NCBI GenBank assembly: GCA_910589025.1
Contig: CAJURM010000008.1
Location: 62,001 to 126,000, forward strand
Length of the DNA stretch: 64,000 nucleotides
DNA from: an uncultured Odoribacter sp.
GTDB taxonomy: Bacteria; Bacteroidota; Bacteroidia; Bacteroidales; Marinifilaceae
Direction of reading: 5' to 3'
Part shown: positions 50,729-59,662 of the stretch, one piece after another
How positions within the stretch are numbered: position 1 is the first letter of the stretch
Layout of the letters: each line of letters starts with the position of its first letter
Made by a program: the position numbers and the translations under genes
The notes under the pieces: model-generated
What the model saw: the letters and a program-made list of their open reading frames with translations, nothing else
Told to the model about the DNA's origin: nothing
Databases searched by the model: none

Positions 50729-50756
50729 GGTTTAGAGTCAAAAATGACTCTAAACC
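50729..50756 (-). promoter_or_regulatory. Hairpin between rplL and rpoB
   Basis: A perfect 12-bp stem (GGTTTAGAGTCA and its complement) with a four-base loop lies in the rplL-rpoB gap. On the minus strand only ATTTTG follows, so it looks like a leaky attenuator or RNA-processing site rather than a full terminator. Such an element between rplL and rpoB is known in other bacteria and sets the ratio of L7/L12 to polymerase. Confidence 0.6.
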
Positions 50757-50779
50757 GTTAAAACCCGAGGGTTCTATAC

Positions 50780-51154
50780 TTATTTAAGTTCAACTTCAGC
50801 TCCTGCTTCTTCGAGTTGAGCTTTCAATTGTGCAGCTTCTTCTTTAGAAACTTTTTCTTTCAGAGGAGCCGGTGCTTTGTCAACTAATTCTTTAGCTTCT
50901 TTCAAGCCAAGCCCCGTCAATTCTTTAACTAATTTTACAACACCTAATTTAGCAGCACCTGCTGATTTCAGGATAACGTCGAATTCACTCTGTTCAGCAG
51001 CGGCAGCAGCACCACCAGCTGCAGGAGCAGCAACAACAGCAGCGGCAGCTGCCGGTTCGATACCATATTCTTCTTTTAAGATGTCAGCTAATTCTTTTAC
51101 GTCTTTTACAGTCAGGTTAACTAATTCCTCTGCAAGTTTTTTCAAATCTGCCAT
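50780..51154 (-). CDS. rplL: 50S ribosomal protein L7/L12
   Basis: A 124-residue stalk protein that recruits translation factors to the ribosome. It has the N-terminal dimerisation helices, an Ala-rich flexible hinge (about residues 35-53) and the C-terminal domain with KLGVVKLVKELTGLGLKEAK. It follows rplJ with a 42-base gap. Confidence 0.98.
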   Translation of the reverse strand: MADLKKLAEELVNLTVKDVKELADILKEEYGIEPAAAAAVVAAPAAGGAAAAAEQSEFDVILKSAGAAKLGVVKLVKELTGLGLKEAKELVDKAPAPLKEKVSKEEAAQLKAQLEEAGAEVELK

Positions 51155-51196
51155 TTCGATAAAATATTTAAATTGTTTTTACTCTAAAAATAATAA

Positions 51197-51715
51197 TTAT
51201 GCTCTATCTTCCAATGTTTTAAGCACACCTCCGATAGTATTCTTCCCTGATTCCAAAGAAGAGATAAGTTTCTGCATCGGTGACTGCAGCAACAGGATAA
51301 TATCTCCCAGCAATTCTTCCTTAGATTTAATGCTGACAAGAGCTTCCAGTTGATTTTCACCTACATAGACACTTTCTTCAACATAAGCAGCCTTAAATAC
51401 AGGTTTGTCGTGGCTCTTTCTGAATTCTTTGATCAGTTTTGCCGGTGCGTTTCCTGTTTCACTCAGCATAATAGCACTGGAACCAGCCAAGACGCTATAC
51501 ATTTCTTCATAGTTAGCTTCAAGACCATCCAAGGCTACTTTCAACAAGGTATTTTTTACCTGTATCAATTTAATGCCTGCATTGAAACATTCCTTACGCA
51601 ACTCCTGCGTCGCTTCAGCATCCAACTCAGAGATATCGCTGATATAAAGATGCTTATACGCTTTAATCTGCTCGGTTAAATTGTCTATGATTACTTGTTT
51701 TTCTTCCCTTTTCAT
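51197..51715 (-). CDS. rplJ: 50S ribosomal protein L10
   Basis: A 172-residue protein that anchors L7/L12 dimers to the large subunit. The family start KREEKQVIIDNLTEQI, the ELRKECFNAGIKLIQVKNTL region and the C-terminal helix that binds L7/L12 are present. The gap to rplA is only 29 bases, so the long autogenous leader known upstream of rplJ in enterobacteria is absent here. Confidence 0.98.
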   Translation of the reverse strand: MKREEKQVIIDNLTEQIKAYKHLYISDISELDAEATQELRKECFNAGIKLIQVKNTLLKVALDGLEANYEEMYSVLAGSSAIMLSETGNAPAKLIKEFRKSHDKPVFKAAYVEESVYVGENQLEALVSIKSKEELLGDIILLLQSPMQKLISSLESGKNTIGGVLKTLEDRA

Positions 51716-51744
51716 TCTACAAAGGTCCTTTTAAAGGTTAATAA

Positions 51745-52440
51745 TTAATCAAGTAATGACTTAAGGTCTAATTTAATACCGGGACTCATTGTACTTGACA
51801 GGAACACGCTCTTCACATAGGTACCCTTTGCAGAAGACGGTTTCAGTTTGTTGATAACATTCATGAATTCACGAGCGTTATCTCTGATCTTGTCTGCTTC
51901 AAAGTTTACTTTACCGATGGAAGCATGTATGATACCAAACTTGTCAACTTTAAAATCAATTTTCCCTTGCTTAACCTCCGTTACGGCCTTGGCAATATCC
52001 ATTGTCACTGTACCGCTCTTCGGGTTAGGCATCAATCCACGAGGACCTAAAATCCGTCCTAAAGCACCAATCTTCCCCATGATTGAAGGCATGGTAATGA
52101 TAATATCAACATCCGTCCAACCGGATTTCAATTTTTCGATATACTCATCCAATCCTACATAATCTGCACCGGCAGCTTGAGCTTCTTCCACCTTGTCAGG
52201 TGTACAAAGTACCAAAACACGTACTTCTTTACCGGTACCGTGAGGTAAGGTTACAACACCACGCACCATTTGATTGGCTTTACGCGGGTCTACTCCCAGA
52301 CGAACGTCCATGTCAACTGACGCATCAAACTTAGTAAAAGTAATCTCCTTTACAAGTTTAGCAGCTTCGTCGATGGTATATACTTTACCACCGTCGATTT
52401 TTTCTAAAGCTAACTTCTTATTTTTTGTCAGTTTACTCAT
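51745..52440 (-). CDS. rplA: 50S ribosomal protein L1
   Basis: A 231-residue protein of the mobile L1 stalk. Signature segments are FDASVDMDVRLGVDPRKANQ, LPHGTGKEVRVLV and LGPRGLMPNPKSGTV. It follows rplK by 26 bases. L1 is often an autogenous repressor of the rplKA pair; no target site was identified here. Confidence 0.98.
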   Translation of the reverse strand: MSKLTKNKKLALEKIDGGKVYTIDEAAKLVKEITFTKFDASVDMDVRLGVDPRKANQMVRGVVTLPHGTGKEVRVLVLCTPDKVEEAQAAGADYVGLDEYIEKLKSGWTDVDIIITMPSIMGKIGALGRILGPRGLMPNPKSGTVTMDIAKAVTEVKQGKIDFKVDKFGIIHASIGKVNFEADKIRDNAREFMNVINKLKPSSAKGTYVKSVFLSSTMSPGIKLDLKSLLD

Positions 52441-52466
52441 TACGTTTGAAGTATTTTACAAATTCA

Positions 52467-52904
52467 TTAAAAAGGTTTCTCACCGTCAACAGTGATACCC
52501 ATACTTCTGGCAGTTCCAGCTACCATACTCATTGCTTTTTCCACTTCAAAAGCGTTCAAATCGCTCATTTTCCCTTCTGCAATCTGTCTCACCTGATCCC
52601 AGGAAAGAGAAGCCACCTTCTTACGGTTAGGCTCGGCAGAACCGGATTTGATTTTTGCCACTTCCAAAAGCTGAATAGCAACAGGAGGTTGTTTGGTGAT
52701 AAAATCAAAAGATTTATCTCCATAAACCTGAATAATTACCGGAATAATCTTTCCTGCCTGATCCTGAGTTCTTGCATTAAACTGTTTACAGAAGTCCATA
52801 ATATTGACTCCCTTAGAACCTAATGCCGGACCTACAGGGGGAGAAGGATTAGCGGCACCAGCTTTGATCTGCAGCTTAATAATAGCTTCAACTTCTTTTG
52901 CCAT
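52467..52904 (-). CDS. rplK: 50S ribosomal protein L11
   Basis: A 145-residue protein of the GTPase-associated centre, required for the stringent response by RelA-type proteins. The family motifs KLQIKAGAANPSPPVGPALG and NIMDFCKQFNART are present, as is the C-terminal rRNA-binding domain ending MVAGTARSMGITVDG. It lies 24 bases after nusG. Confidence 0.98.
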   Translation of the reverse strand: MAKEVEAIIKLQIKAGAANPSPPVGPALGSKGVNIMDFCKQFNARTQDQAGKIIPVIIQVYGDKSFDFITKQPPVAIQLLEVAKIKSGSAEPNRKKVASLSWDQVRQIAEGKMSDLNAFEVEKAMSMVAGTARSMGITVDGEKPF

Positions 52905-52928
52905 GATTTTTTCTTCTCAATAATTTAA

Positions 52929-53477
52929 TTATTCTTTTTCTACCTGCATGAAACTTAATTCGAGCGGCGTTTTACGTCCGAAAATCTTGACAATTACTTT
53001 CAATCTCTTCTTATCGCTGTTCACCTCCTCTATCACACCGGTAAAACCGTTAAACGGTCCGTCTGTAACTTTAACGGATTCGCCTACGAAATAAGGAACA
53101 CTTATCTCTTCCGGTTGTTCTGCAAGCTCATCTACCTTCCCAAGAATCCGGTTAATCTCAGCCAATCGCATCGGTACCGGATCACCTCCTTTGGTCTCCC
53201 CCAGGAAGCCAATTACATTCGTGATGTCACGAAGTATATGGGGAACTTCACCAACTAAAGCAGCCTCTACCATGACGTACCCTGGAAAAAAATTTCGTTC
53301 TTTACTGATCTTTTTGCCGTTACGTACCTGGAAGATCTTCTCAGTAGGTATCAAAACCTGAGAAACATAATCCTGAAGCCCTAAACTGGCAATTTCACTT
53401 TCGATGTACTCCTTTACTTTCTTCTCTTTCCCACCAATCACACGAAGCACATACCATCTTTTTTTAATTTCTGCCAT
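52929..53477 (-). CDS. nusG: Transcription termination/antitermination protein NusG
   Basis: The 182-residue housekeeping NusG. It has an NGN domain (KKRWYVLRVIGGKEKKVKEY, FFPGYVMVEA) and a C-terminal KOW domain (VKVTDGPFNGFTGVIEEV). It couples transcription and translation and modulates pausing. It competes in principle with the UpxY paralogue encoded at 34095-35171. It follows secE after 17 bases. Confidence 0.98.
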   Translation of the reverse strand: MAEIKKRWYVLRVIGGKEKKVKEYIESEIASLGLQDYVSQVLIPTEKIFQVRNGKKISKERNFFPGYVMVEAALVGEVPHILRDITNVIGFLGETKGGDPVPMRLAEINRILGKVDELAEQPEEISVPYFVGESVKVTDGPFNGFTGVIEEVNSDKKRLKVIVKIFGRKTPLELSFMQVEKE

Positions 53478-53494
53478 GTCAGTTATCGGGATTA

Positions 53495-53686
53495 TTAATA
53501 AAACATACTATATACAAAGGTCATTACGTGTCTGAATACAAAATCCATCACAAAGATACCCAAAGCAATAATGACGGAAGCAATCATTACGATGGTAGCA
53601 CTGCTCTGGAGTTCCGACCAAGACGGCCAGGACACTTTATTGACCAATTCGTTATATACATCTGCAAAATAACCTTTGATATTCAT
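53495..53686 (-). CDS. secE: Protein translocase subunit SecE
   Basis: A 63-residue, single-helix SecE, a stabilising subunit of the SecYEG channel. The frame is open from 53794, but that extension overlaps tRNA-Trp. The ATG at 53686 gives the conserved N-terminus MNIKGYFADVYNELVNKVSWP, of which the amphipathic ELVNKVSWPSW motif is diagnostic. One transmembrane helix follows (about 30-55). Confidence 0.95.
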   Translation of the reverse strand: MNIKGYFADVYNELVNKVSWPSWSELQSSATIVMIASVIIALGIFVMDFVFRHVMTFVYSMFY

Positions 53687-53764
53687 CTCCAATTGTCGAT
53701 TGTAAATTTCAAATAAACATCCATTATGTCTGTTTTCTATTTGAAATTCTGTATTTATTAAAAG

Positions 53765-53837
53765 CACGGATGGAGAGACTCGAACTCCCGACACTCGGTT
53801 TTGGAGACCGATGCTCTACCGACTGAGCTACATCCGT
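53765..53837 (-). tRNA. tRNA-Trp (anticodon CCA)
   Basis: On the minus strand the acceptor stem ACGGATG pairs with CATCCGT, the D arm AGCTCAGTCGGTAGAGC and T arm GGGAGTTCGAGTCTCTC are normal, and the anticodon loop TCTCCAAAA gives CCA. It lies between tuf and secE, a conserved place in Bacteroidota, and is co-transcribed with them. CCA is not encoded. Confidence 0.97.
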
Positions 53838-53883
53838 AAAACAGGGTCAATCCGAAGATCAACCCTGAGTTTTATGAATAATA

Positions 53884-55071
53884 TTATTCAAGAATTTCAG
53901 TAATCTGACCAGCACCTACTGTACGGCCTCCTTCACGGATAGCAAAACGCAAACCTAATGAGCAAGCTACCGGGGTCAACAATTCAACTGTAATTGTTAC
54001 GTTATCTCCTGGCATTACCATTTCGGTTCCTTCCGGCAAAGTGATTTCACCCGTTACGTCCATCGTACGTAAATAGAACTGCGGTCTGTACTTATTGTGG
54101 AACGGAGTGTGGCGGCCACCTTCTTCTTTCTTCAGGATATAAACCTCAGCTTTAAATCTCTTATGCGGTTTAACTGAACCCGGTTTTGCCAATACCATAC
54201 CACGTTTGATTTCGTCTTTGTCAATACCACGAAGCAACAAACCTACGTTATCTCCGGCTTCACCTTCATCCAACAATTTGCGGAACATTTCAACTCCAGT
54301 ACAAACAGTTTTCTTACCGTCAGCTCCCAAACCGATCATTTCCAATTCATCACCAACGTGTACAACACCCGTTTCGATACGACCAGTAGCTACAGTTCCA
54401 CGACCAGTAATTGAGAATACATCTTCAACCGGCATCAAGAACGGCTTTTCATTGTCACGCGGAGGAAGCGGAATCCATGAATCCACAGCTTCCATCAATT
54501 CCATCACTTTTTCTTCCCATTTAGCTTCGCCATTTAAGGCACCCAAAGCAGAACCCAAAATAATCGGAGTATTGTCACCGTCGTACTGATAGAAGCTCAA
54601 CAATTCACGAAGCTCCATTTCAACCAGCTCCAACATTTCCTGGTCGTCTACCATATCCACTTTATTCAAGAACACAACGATTCTCGGAACGTTCACCTGA
54701 CGAGCCAAAAGAATGTGCTCACGGGTCTGAGGCATCGGACCATCAGTAGCAGCACAAACCAAAATAGCACCATCCATCTGAGCAGCACCAGTAACCATGT
54801 TCTTTACATAGTCAGCGTGACCCGGACAGTCAACGTGAGCATAGTGACGATTAGCAGTTGAATATTCCACGTGAGAAGTATTGATCGTAATACCTCTTTC
54901 TTTTTCTTCCGGAGCGTTATCAATAGAATCAAAAGAACGCAATTCAGAAAGACCTTTTTTTGCCAATACAGTTGTAATAGCAGCAGTCAACGTGGTTTTA
55001 CCGTGGTCTACGTGACCGATAGTACCAATATTTACGTGTGGTTTTGACCTGTCAAACTTTTCTTTAGCCAT
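53884..55071 (-). CDS. tuf: Elongation factor Tu
   Basis: A 395-residue translational GTPase that brings aminoacyl-tRNA to the ribosome. The G motifs are visible: GHVDHGKTTL (G1), RGITIN (G2), DCPGHADYV (G3), NKVD (G4) and a SAL motif (G5, GSALGALNG). It is the first gene of the tuf-tRNA-Trp-secE-nusG-rpl-rpo string and has a strong consensus promoter. Confidence 0.99.
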   Translation of the reverse strand: MAKEKFDRSKPHVNIGTIGHVDHGKTTLTAAITTVLAKKGLSELRSFDSIDNAPEEKERGITINTSHVEYSTANRHYAHVDCPGHADYVKNMVTGAAQMDGAILVCAATDGPMPQTREHILLARQVNVPRIVVFLNKVDMVDDQEMLELVEMELRELLSFYQYDGDNTPIILGSALGALNGEAKWEEKVMELMEAVDSWIPLPPRDNEKPFLMPVEDVFSITGRGTVATGRIETGVVHVGDELEMIGLGADGKKTVCTGVEMFRKLLDEGEAGDNVGLLLRGIDKDEIKRGMVLAKPGSVKPHKRFKAEVYILKKEEGGRHTPFHNKYRPQFYLRTMDVTGEITLPEGTEMVMPGDNVTITVELLTPVACSLGLRFAIREGGRTVGAGQITEILE

Positions 55072-55190
55072 AACTCTAAAACAATTTTATTATTAAACAA
55101 TTTATTACAAAAAATTTGCATCTCACTTTAATACATTGACTCACGCTGTATTACACACCATAAGTCACAAAGACCCCATTATCGGGCTTG

Positions 55191-55221
55191 CAAATATAGA
55201 TAAATAATTTTGTGCTGCAAA
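55191..55221 (-). promoter_or_regulatory. Promoter of the tuf-rpoC gene string
   Basis: On the minus strand TTTG (55221-55218), exactly 19 bases, then TATATTTG (55198-55191). Both elements match perfectly. The leader to tuf is about 110 bases. The rest of the gap 55072-55294 holds no tRNA or other gene that I can see. Confidence 0.8.
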
Positions 55222-55294
55222 ATATTTATCTTAAAGTTTATGGTTTATAGTTTATTATCTCCCTCGTGCTTCCTCTCAAAACTATTTGCCATTT

Positions 55295-55600
55295 TTATTT
55301 TTCTCTCTCTTTTTCTTTGATTTTCACCAATTGGCGCTTAATCACATCATAGAGTTCATCAACAGCATCTTCGAATTTTTTTGCATTTTTCTTTGCAAAA
55401 ACATCCTGTCCTTTAATACCGACATTTACTTCTACCACCTTATTTTCAAGATTTTCATCTTTTTCCAGCTTCAAAGTCACATCAATATCCAGAATTGCAT
55501 CATTATATTTATCCAGTTTCAACAACTTTTTCTGGATAAAATCTTCCAACTGCGAACTTACAGAAAAACCAACCGGATTAATTCTTACTTCCATAGTCAT
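55295..55600 (-). CDS. hpf: Ribosome hibernation promoting factor (short form)
   Basis: A 101-residue HPF/RaiA family protein that binds the 30S decoding site in resting cells. The beta-alpha-beta fold start VRINPVGFSVSSQLEDFIQKK and the basic C-terminal helix are seen, and the protein lacks the C-terminal dimerisation domain of long HPF. It lies 13 bases after xerC, in the order rpsU-xerC-hpf seen across Bacteroidota. Confidence 0.93.
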   Translation of the reverse strand: MTMEVRINPVGFSVSSQLEDFIQKKLLKLDKYNDAILDIDVTLKLEKDENLENKVVEVNVGIKGQDVFAKKNAKKFEDAVDELYDVIKRQLVKIKEKEREK

Positions 55601-55613
55601 TCCTCCTTTAATT

Positions 55614-56495
55614 TTAAGCCCTTGGATGGGCCTGGTTAAACACCTTGATCAAACTTTCAAAAGAGTTGTGAGTATATATTTGCGTTGCAGATAAATCTGC
55701 ATGCCCCAACAACTCCCGGATTGCCTCAATACAAGCTCCATTATTAAGTAATTGTGTAGCAAATGTATGACGTAATACATGCGGACTCTTTTTAGACAAA
55801 GTCGTATACATTCCCAGATATTTCTCCACCAGACGATAAATAAATTTATCATAAACAGGTTGTCCCTTGTCGGTGACGAAAAAATACCCGTGTTCTCCGG
55901 AAACAACCTCTTTCCTCAACTCCATGTAATATCTCATGTCCTCCACCAGTTCGTCGGCCAAAGGCAACAAACGCTGCTTATTTCCCTTTCCCATCACAAC
56001 AACACTTTTAGCAGAAAAATCAACATCCCGAATCCTCAAGCCAACCAGCTCCGAACGCCGCATCCCAGTATAATAAGCCATCAACAATACCAAACGATCC
56101 CTCAGCTCATGAAAACCGCCCTGCAACTCCTCTGCATCCAACATGTTGTCCATCTGATAATCCGGCACAAACACCGGCAAACGACGCCCCATCTTTGGCA
56201 TCACAACAATCTCCGTCGGATCATCTTTCACCATCCCCTCTTTCATCAAAAAACGAAAAAACGTACGCAACGTACTCAGCTTACGCCTTACCGTTGTCAC
56301 CGTCTTCCCTTCTGACATATTAATCATCACCCACTCCCGGACAATCTTCGGAGTCACATCATCCAAACACCGGAGGTCATTAATCGTAGCACAATACGTC
56401 AAAAATTGTTCCAAATCTTTCTTATAAGCAAGCAAAGTAAGAGAAGAATATCTCTTTTCATCCTTCAAATAATTCAGAAATGGTTCAATACTCAT
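55614..56495 (-). CDS. xerC: Tyrosine recombinase XerC-like (chromosome dimer resolution)
   Basis: A 293-residue Xer-type recombinase. The SAM-like DNA-binding domain (about 1-85) is followed by a catalytic domain with Arg in YTGMRRSELVGLR, Lys in VMGKGNKQR, HVLRHTFATQLL (His and Arg), LLGHADL (His) and the nucleophile Tyr in TQIYTH. All catalytic residues are present. Its place between rpsU and hpf is the usual housekeeping location. It is distinct from the capsule-locus recombinase at 35576-36808, which has a longer N-terminus and Tyr in place of the first His. Confidence 0.92.
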   Translation of the reverse strand: MSIEPFLNYLKDEKRYSSLTLLAYKKDLEQFLTYCATINDLRCLDDVTPKIVREWVMINMSEGKTVTTVRRKLSTLRTFFRFLMKEGMVKDDPTEIVVMPKMGRRLPVFVPDYQMDNMLDAEELQGGFHELRDRLVLLMAYYTGMRRSELVGLRIRDVDFSAKSVVVMGKGNKQRLLPLADELVEDMRYYMELRKEVVSGEHGYFFVTDKGQPVYDKFIYRLVEKYLGMYTTLSKKSPHVLRHTFATQLLNNGACIEAIRELLGHADLSATQIYTHNSFESLIKVFNQAHPRA

Positions 56496-56631
56496 AATTC
56501 ACTTTATAAAAACCAATCCCCAAAGCCTTAAATCACTTCAGTCTATCAACTTCCGGGATCAAATTCAAGCCTTTTTCAGGTACCCAATTTAATTCTTTCA
56601 GTCGGAAAAAACAAATGCCGGATAAAAAAAA

Positions 56632-56823
56632 TTAATCCTCTGCAATCTGCAAACTCTGTTTATAGATAGCTTTCAATTTCTGCTGCCTGTTGATTATCGA
56701 AGGTTTTGTGAAAGCCTGACGATCTCTCAACTCTTTAATAATTCCGGTTTTTTCAAATTTTCTTTTAAATTTTTTTAAGGCTCTCTCGATATTTTCGCCT
56801 TCTTTTAAAGGTACAATAATCAT
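56632..56823 (-). CDS. rpsU: 30S ribosomal protein S21
   Basis: A 63-residue basic protein of the 30S platform, near the anti-Shine-Dalgarno end of 16S rRNA. It has the family sequence MIIVPLKEGENIERALKKFK and a Lys/Arg-rich centre. In Bacteroidota S21 helps sequester the anti-Shine-Dalgarno sequence, fitting the scarcity of such sites in this window. It is the first gene of the rpsU-xerC-hpf group. Confidence 0.97.
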   Translation of the reverse strand: MIIVPLKEGENIERALKKFKRKFEKTGIIKELRDRQAFTKPSIINRQQKLKAIYKQSLQIAED

Positions 56824-57016
56824 AACTTTATTATTATAGTTTAATGTTTCAAAAAATCCTCTCCTCCATTCTCTCTCTTATTCCCTGTAAAAAAACGGAA
56901 AATTTCCGTATAATATGCTGCTTACAAGCATCTCCTTTTATTTTCAGACATCATTCTATCCCCGGAATAAGATCACCTCCTTTCAAAGCTTCTTGATTTA
57001 TAGTATATTATAATTT

Positions 57017-57046
57017 CAAAAATAGTGGGGACAAAGATAGGACAAA
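57017..57046 (-). promoter_or_regulatory. Promoter of rpsU-xerC-hpf
   Basis: On the minus strand TTTG (57046-57043), 18 bases, then TATTTTTG (57024-57017). A second exact -7 element, TATCTTTG, lies at 57039-57032 without a well-placed -33. The leader to rpsU is about 190 bases and holds no obvious structure that I can support. Confidence 0.55.
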
Positions 57047-57079
57047 AAGATCAAAGAAAGAAAACAATATTACCAAAAC

Positions 57080-59305
57080 TTACTTCACCCGGCATTTTTT
57101 TCGTCCTTTCCTTCTCTTACACGGAGTTTTCATAGGCAAATCCTTATCGTCCAGTTTTTCCCAAGACTCCGCTTCTCCAGCCAGAACAAAATCCAGAAAA
57201 CGGGAGGCCAAGTCCACTTTTAACACTTTTACCACCACCTGTTCTCCCAGACAAAAGCTCCGTCCGAAATTCCTTCCCACCAGCCGATAGGCTTTCTCCT
57301 GGAATTCATAATAATCATCCCTCATGTTCAAAATCGACACCAGGCCTTCACACCGAATTTCATCCAACTCCACATAAAAACCCCACCTCAAAATTTCCGT
57401 AATTTTTCCACTCCATACCGTTCCGGCATGCCCACTTAAATACTCCAACTGTTTATAACGAACCGAAGCCCGTTCCGCATTTTCAGCAATAACCTCCATC
57501 TCCGATACATGCCGACATATCTCCCAATACTTATCCCGCCGCACAGAACGCCCTCCATTCATATAATGTTCTAACAGACGATGCACCACCAAATCAGAAT
57601 AACGGCGGATAGGTGACGTAAAGTGTGTATAATAATCAAATGCCAAGCCATAATGTCCTATATTATCAACAGAATAAGCTGCTTTCGCCAAGGTACGGAT
57701 AAACAAACTTTCTACCATGCTCCGCATCGGCACCGGACTGAGCTGCCGTATCTGCTTCGCCAAAGATATATGATGTTTCTCCTGCAACTTTCCCTTAATC
57801 CTCAATCCCATTCTACCAGCCAAATGCCGGAAAATATGCAAACGATCCACTGTAGGAACTCCATGTGTCCGATAAATAAAAACCGCTTTTCTCTCTTTCT
57901 CTTTTCCTATCGCCTCTGCAATTATCCTGTTGGCCAACAACATCCACTCTTCAATCATGCGGTTCGCCTCTTTCATCTCTTTCAAATACACCCGTATAGG
58001 CTTCCCTTCGGAATCCAAGTCAAATCGCACCTCGGGCTGATTAAAACACAAAGCTCCTTTTTCATCCCGGATTTTTCTCATTTTCCTGGACAAACGATAC
58101 AAAACCCCTATCGCTTCCCGACACGGATGCGTCCTCCCCTCGATAATTTCCTGTGCCTCCTCATAAGAAAAACGATAGTCAGAACAAATTACAGTTCTTC
58201 CTATCCACTTCTCCACCAAACTCCCCTCCCGATCTATTTTCACCACTACAGAATAACACAAACGGTCCTGGTGAGGATTCAGGGAACAAATATCATTGGA
58301 CAATCTTTCCGGCAACATCGGAATTGTACACCCGGCAAGATAAACGGAATGAGCCCGCAGATAAGCCTCTTTATCCAAAACCGTAGCAGGCCGTACATAA
58401 TAACTGACATCCGCAATATGAACCCCAACCTCATAAAGTCCCTCCTTCTCCTCCTTAAAGGACAAAGCATCGTCAAAATCATGAGCATCCTTCGGGTCTA
58501 CGGTAAACGTCAGCAAATCCCGGCAATCCCTTCTTTTTATATATTCATCCGCCGGTATTTCCGTCCGGATTTTTTTCGCTGCCCTTAAGACATTCAGGGG
58601 GAAATCGGCAGCCAAATCAAACTCCGCCATGATTGCTTTCATTTCCATCCGCCCATCCCCCGGACGTCCCAGTATTTTGAGCACTCTCCCCTCCGGATTC
58701 TTTCTTTTCTTCGGCCAACTCACAATTTCTGCCAACACCTTGTCCCCTGTCTGCGCCATACCAATCCCGGACGAAGGAATATATACATCATAAGGCACCT
58801 GATTGCCTGTCGGTATTAAAAAAGCAAAACCAGTCTGACAATAGATGATTCCGACAAACAAAGATTTTTTTTTATGAATAATCTCCTCCACTTTCCCGCT
58901 CAACATCCCTGGAATACCATCTGCATACACCAGTACTTTTACGGTATCCCCATTCAAAGCATGCTTCAAACCTGTAAAAGGTACAAATATTTTTTCCTTA
59001 AATTCCCGGCTTCGTATATAAGCAGAACCACTTCTATTCAACTCCACCACCCCTGTCGTATATATTCCCTCTCTCTTATATTGAAACGTCCCCTGTCTCA
59101 CCTCATTAATTTCTCCTAAATCTTTCAACACCATCAACGTTTTCCTCAATCTGCTCTTCCCCTCCTGACTCTTCACCCCCAGACTCTTTATAAAATCCCG
59201 GAAAGTATATCCCCGCGTTTTATGCCGCTCCAACATTTCCAGTACATACTCCCTCCACACGGATTCCGGAATACTGCACTCTTCCTTCTTCTTTATTTTC
59301 AACAT
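57080..59305 (-). CDS. rnr: Ribonuclease R
   Basis: A 741-residue 3'-to-5' exoribonuclease that degrades structured RNA. Domain order: N-terminal helix-turn-helix (about 10-65), cold-shock domains (about 70-225), the RNB catalytic domain (about 255-580) with DAHDFDDALSF carrying the metal-binding aspartates, the S1 domain (about 630-715, WSGKITEILRWGFYVELD) and a very basic C-terminal tail (KRRKGRKKCRVK). It is the third gene of a run M23 peptidase-TPR protein-rnr. No clear promoter of its own was found. Confidence 0.96.
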   Translation of the reverse strand: MLKIKKKEECSIPESVWREYVLEMLERHKTRGYTFRDFIKSLGVKSQEGKSRLRKTLMVLKDLGEINEVRQGTFQYKREGIYTTGVVELNRSGSAYIRSREFKEKIFVPFTGLKHALNGDTVKVLVYADGIPGMLSGKVEEIIHKKKSLFVGIIYCQTGFAFLIPTGNQVPYDVYIPSSGIGMAQTGDKVLAEIVSWPKKRKNPEGRVLKILGRPGDGRMEMKAIMAEFDLAADFPLNVLRAAKKIRTEIPADEYIKRRDCRDLLTFTVDPKDAHDFDDALSFKEEKEGLYEVGVHIADVSYYVRPATVLDKEAYLRAHSVYLAGCTIPMLPERLSNDICSLNPHQDRLCYSVVVKIDREGSLVEKWIGRTVICSDYRFSYEEAQEIIEGRTHPCREAIGVLYRLSRKMRKIRDEKGALCFNQPEVRFDLDSEGKPIRVYLKEMKEANRMIEEWMLLANRIIAEAIGKEKERKAVFIYRTHGVPTVDRLHIFRHLAGRMGLRIKGKLQEKHHISLAKQIRQLSPVPMRSMVESLFIRTLAKAAYSVDNIGHYGLAFDYYTHFTSPIRRYSDLVVHRLLEHYMNGGRSVRRDKYWEICRHVSEMEVIAENAERASVRYKQLEYLSGHAGTVWSGKITEILRWGFYVELDEIRCEGLVSILNMRDDYYEFQEKAYRLVGRNFGRSFCLGEQVVVKVLKVDLASRFLDFVLAGEAESWEKLDDKDLPMKTPCKRRKGRKKCRVK

Positions 59306-59383
59306 AGACCAAGCCTTTTGAGGACTAAAAGTATATAAATAATCAAAAAAAAGAAAAGTTATCCAAAATCTTTCCTGCTACAT

Positions 59384-59662
59384 TTAAGGATTCAGCAAGT
59401 CTTTATGATAAAAATCAAGCACATCATTAATCATAGTCACATAAGCCGCGGCCTTCTTGTTTACCGGATTTATTTTCAATACAGCATTAAATTTATTCAA
59501 CGCATCCACACTTCTTCCCTCCTTATAATACAACTCTCCCAGCAACAATAATTTTTCTTCACTCTCCTGCAACTTCACCTCCTGCTCCAGCATCTCTATC
59601 GCTTCCTTTATCTGTCCTTCGGCAAATAGCAAACTAATTCTTTTTTCCATCTTTATTCCCAT
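59384..59662 (-). CDS. Small TPR-like protein
   Basis: A 92-residue helical protein with two TPR-like hairpins: GQIKEAIEMLEQEV and LLLLGELYYKEGRSVDALNKF followed by INPVNKKAA. It has no signal peptide. The frame starts at 59662; a second Met at 59650 is equally plausible, and both overlap the end of the upstream peptidase gene, indicating translational coupling. A protein-interaction role is inferred from the repeat only. Confidence 0.75.
   Translation of the reverse strand: MGIKMEKRISLLFAEGQIKEAIEMLEQEVKLQESEEKLLLLGELYYKEGRSVDALNKFNAVLKINPVNKKAAAYVTMINDVLDFYHKDLLNP

Noticed and set aside
53687..53794. N-terminal extension of SecE by 36 residues
   Set aside because: The extension overlaps tRNA-Trp and is absent from the SecE family; the start at 53686 is better.
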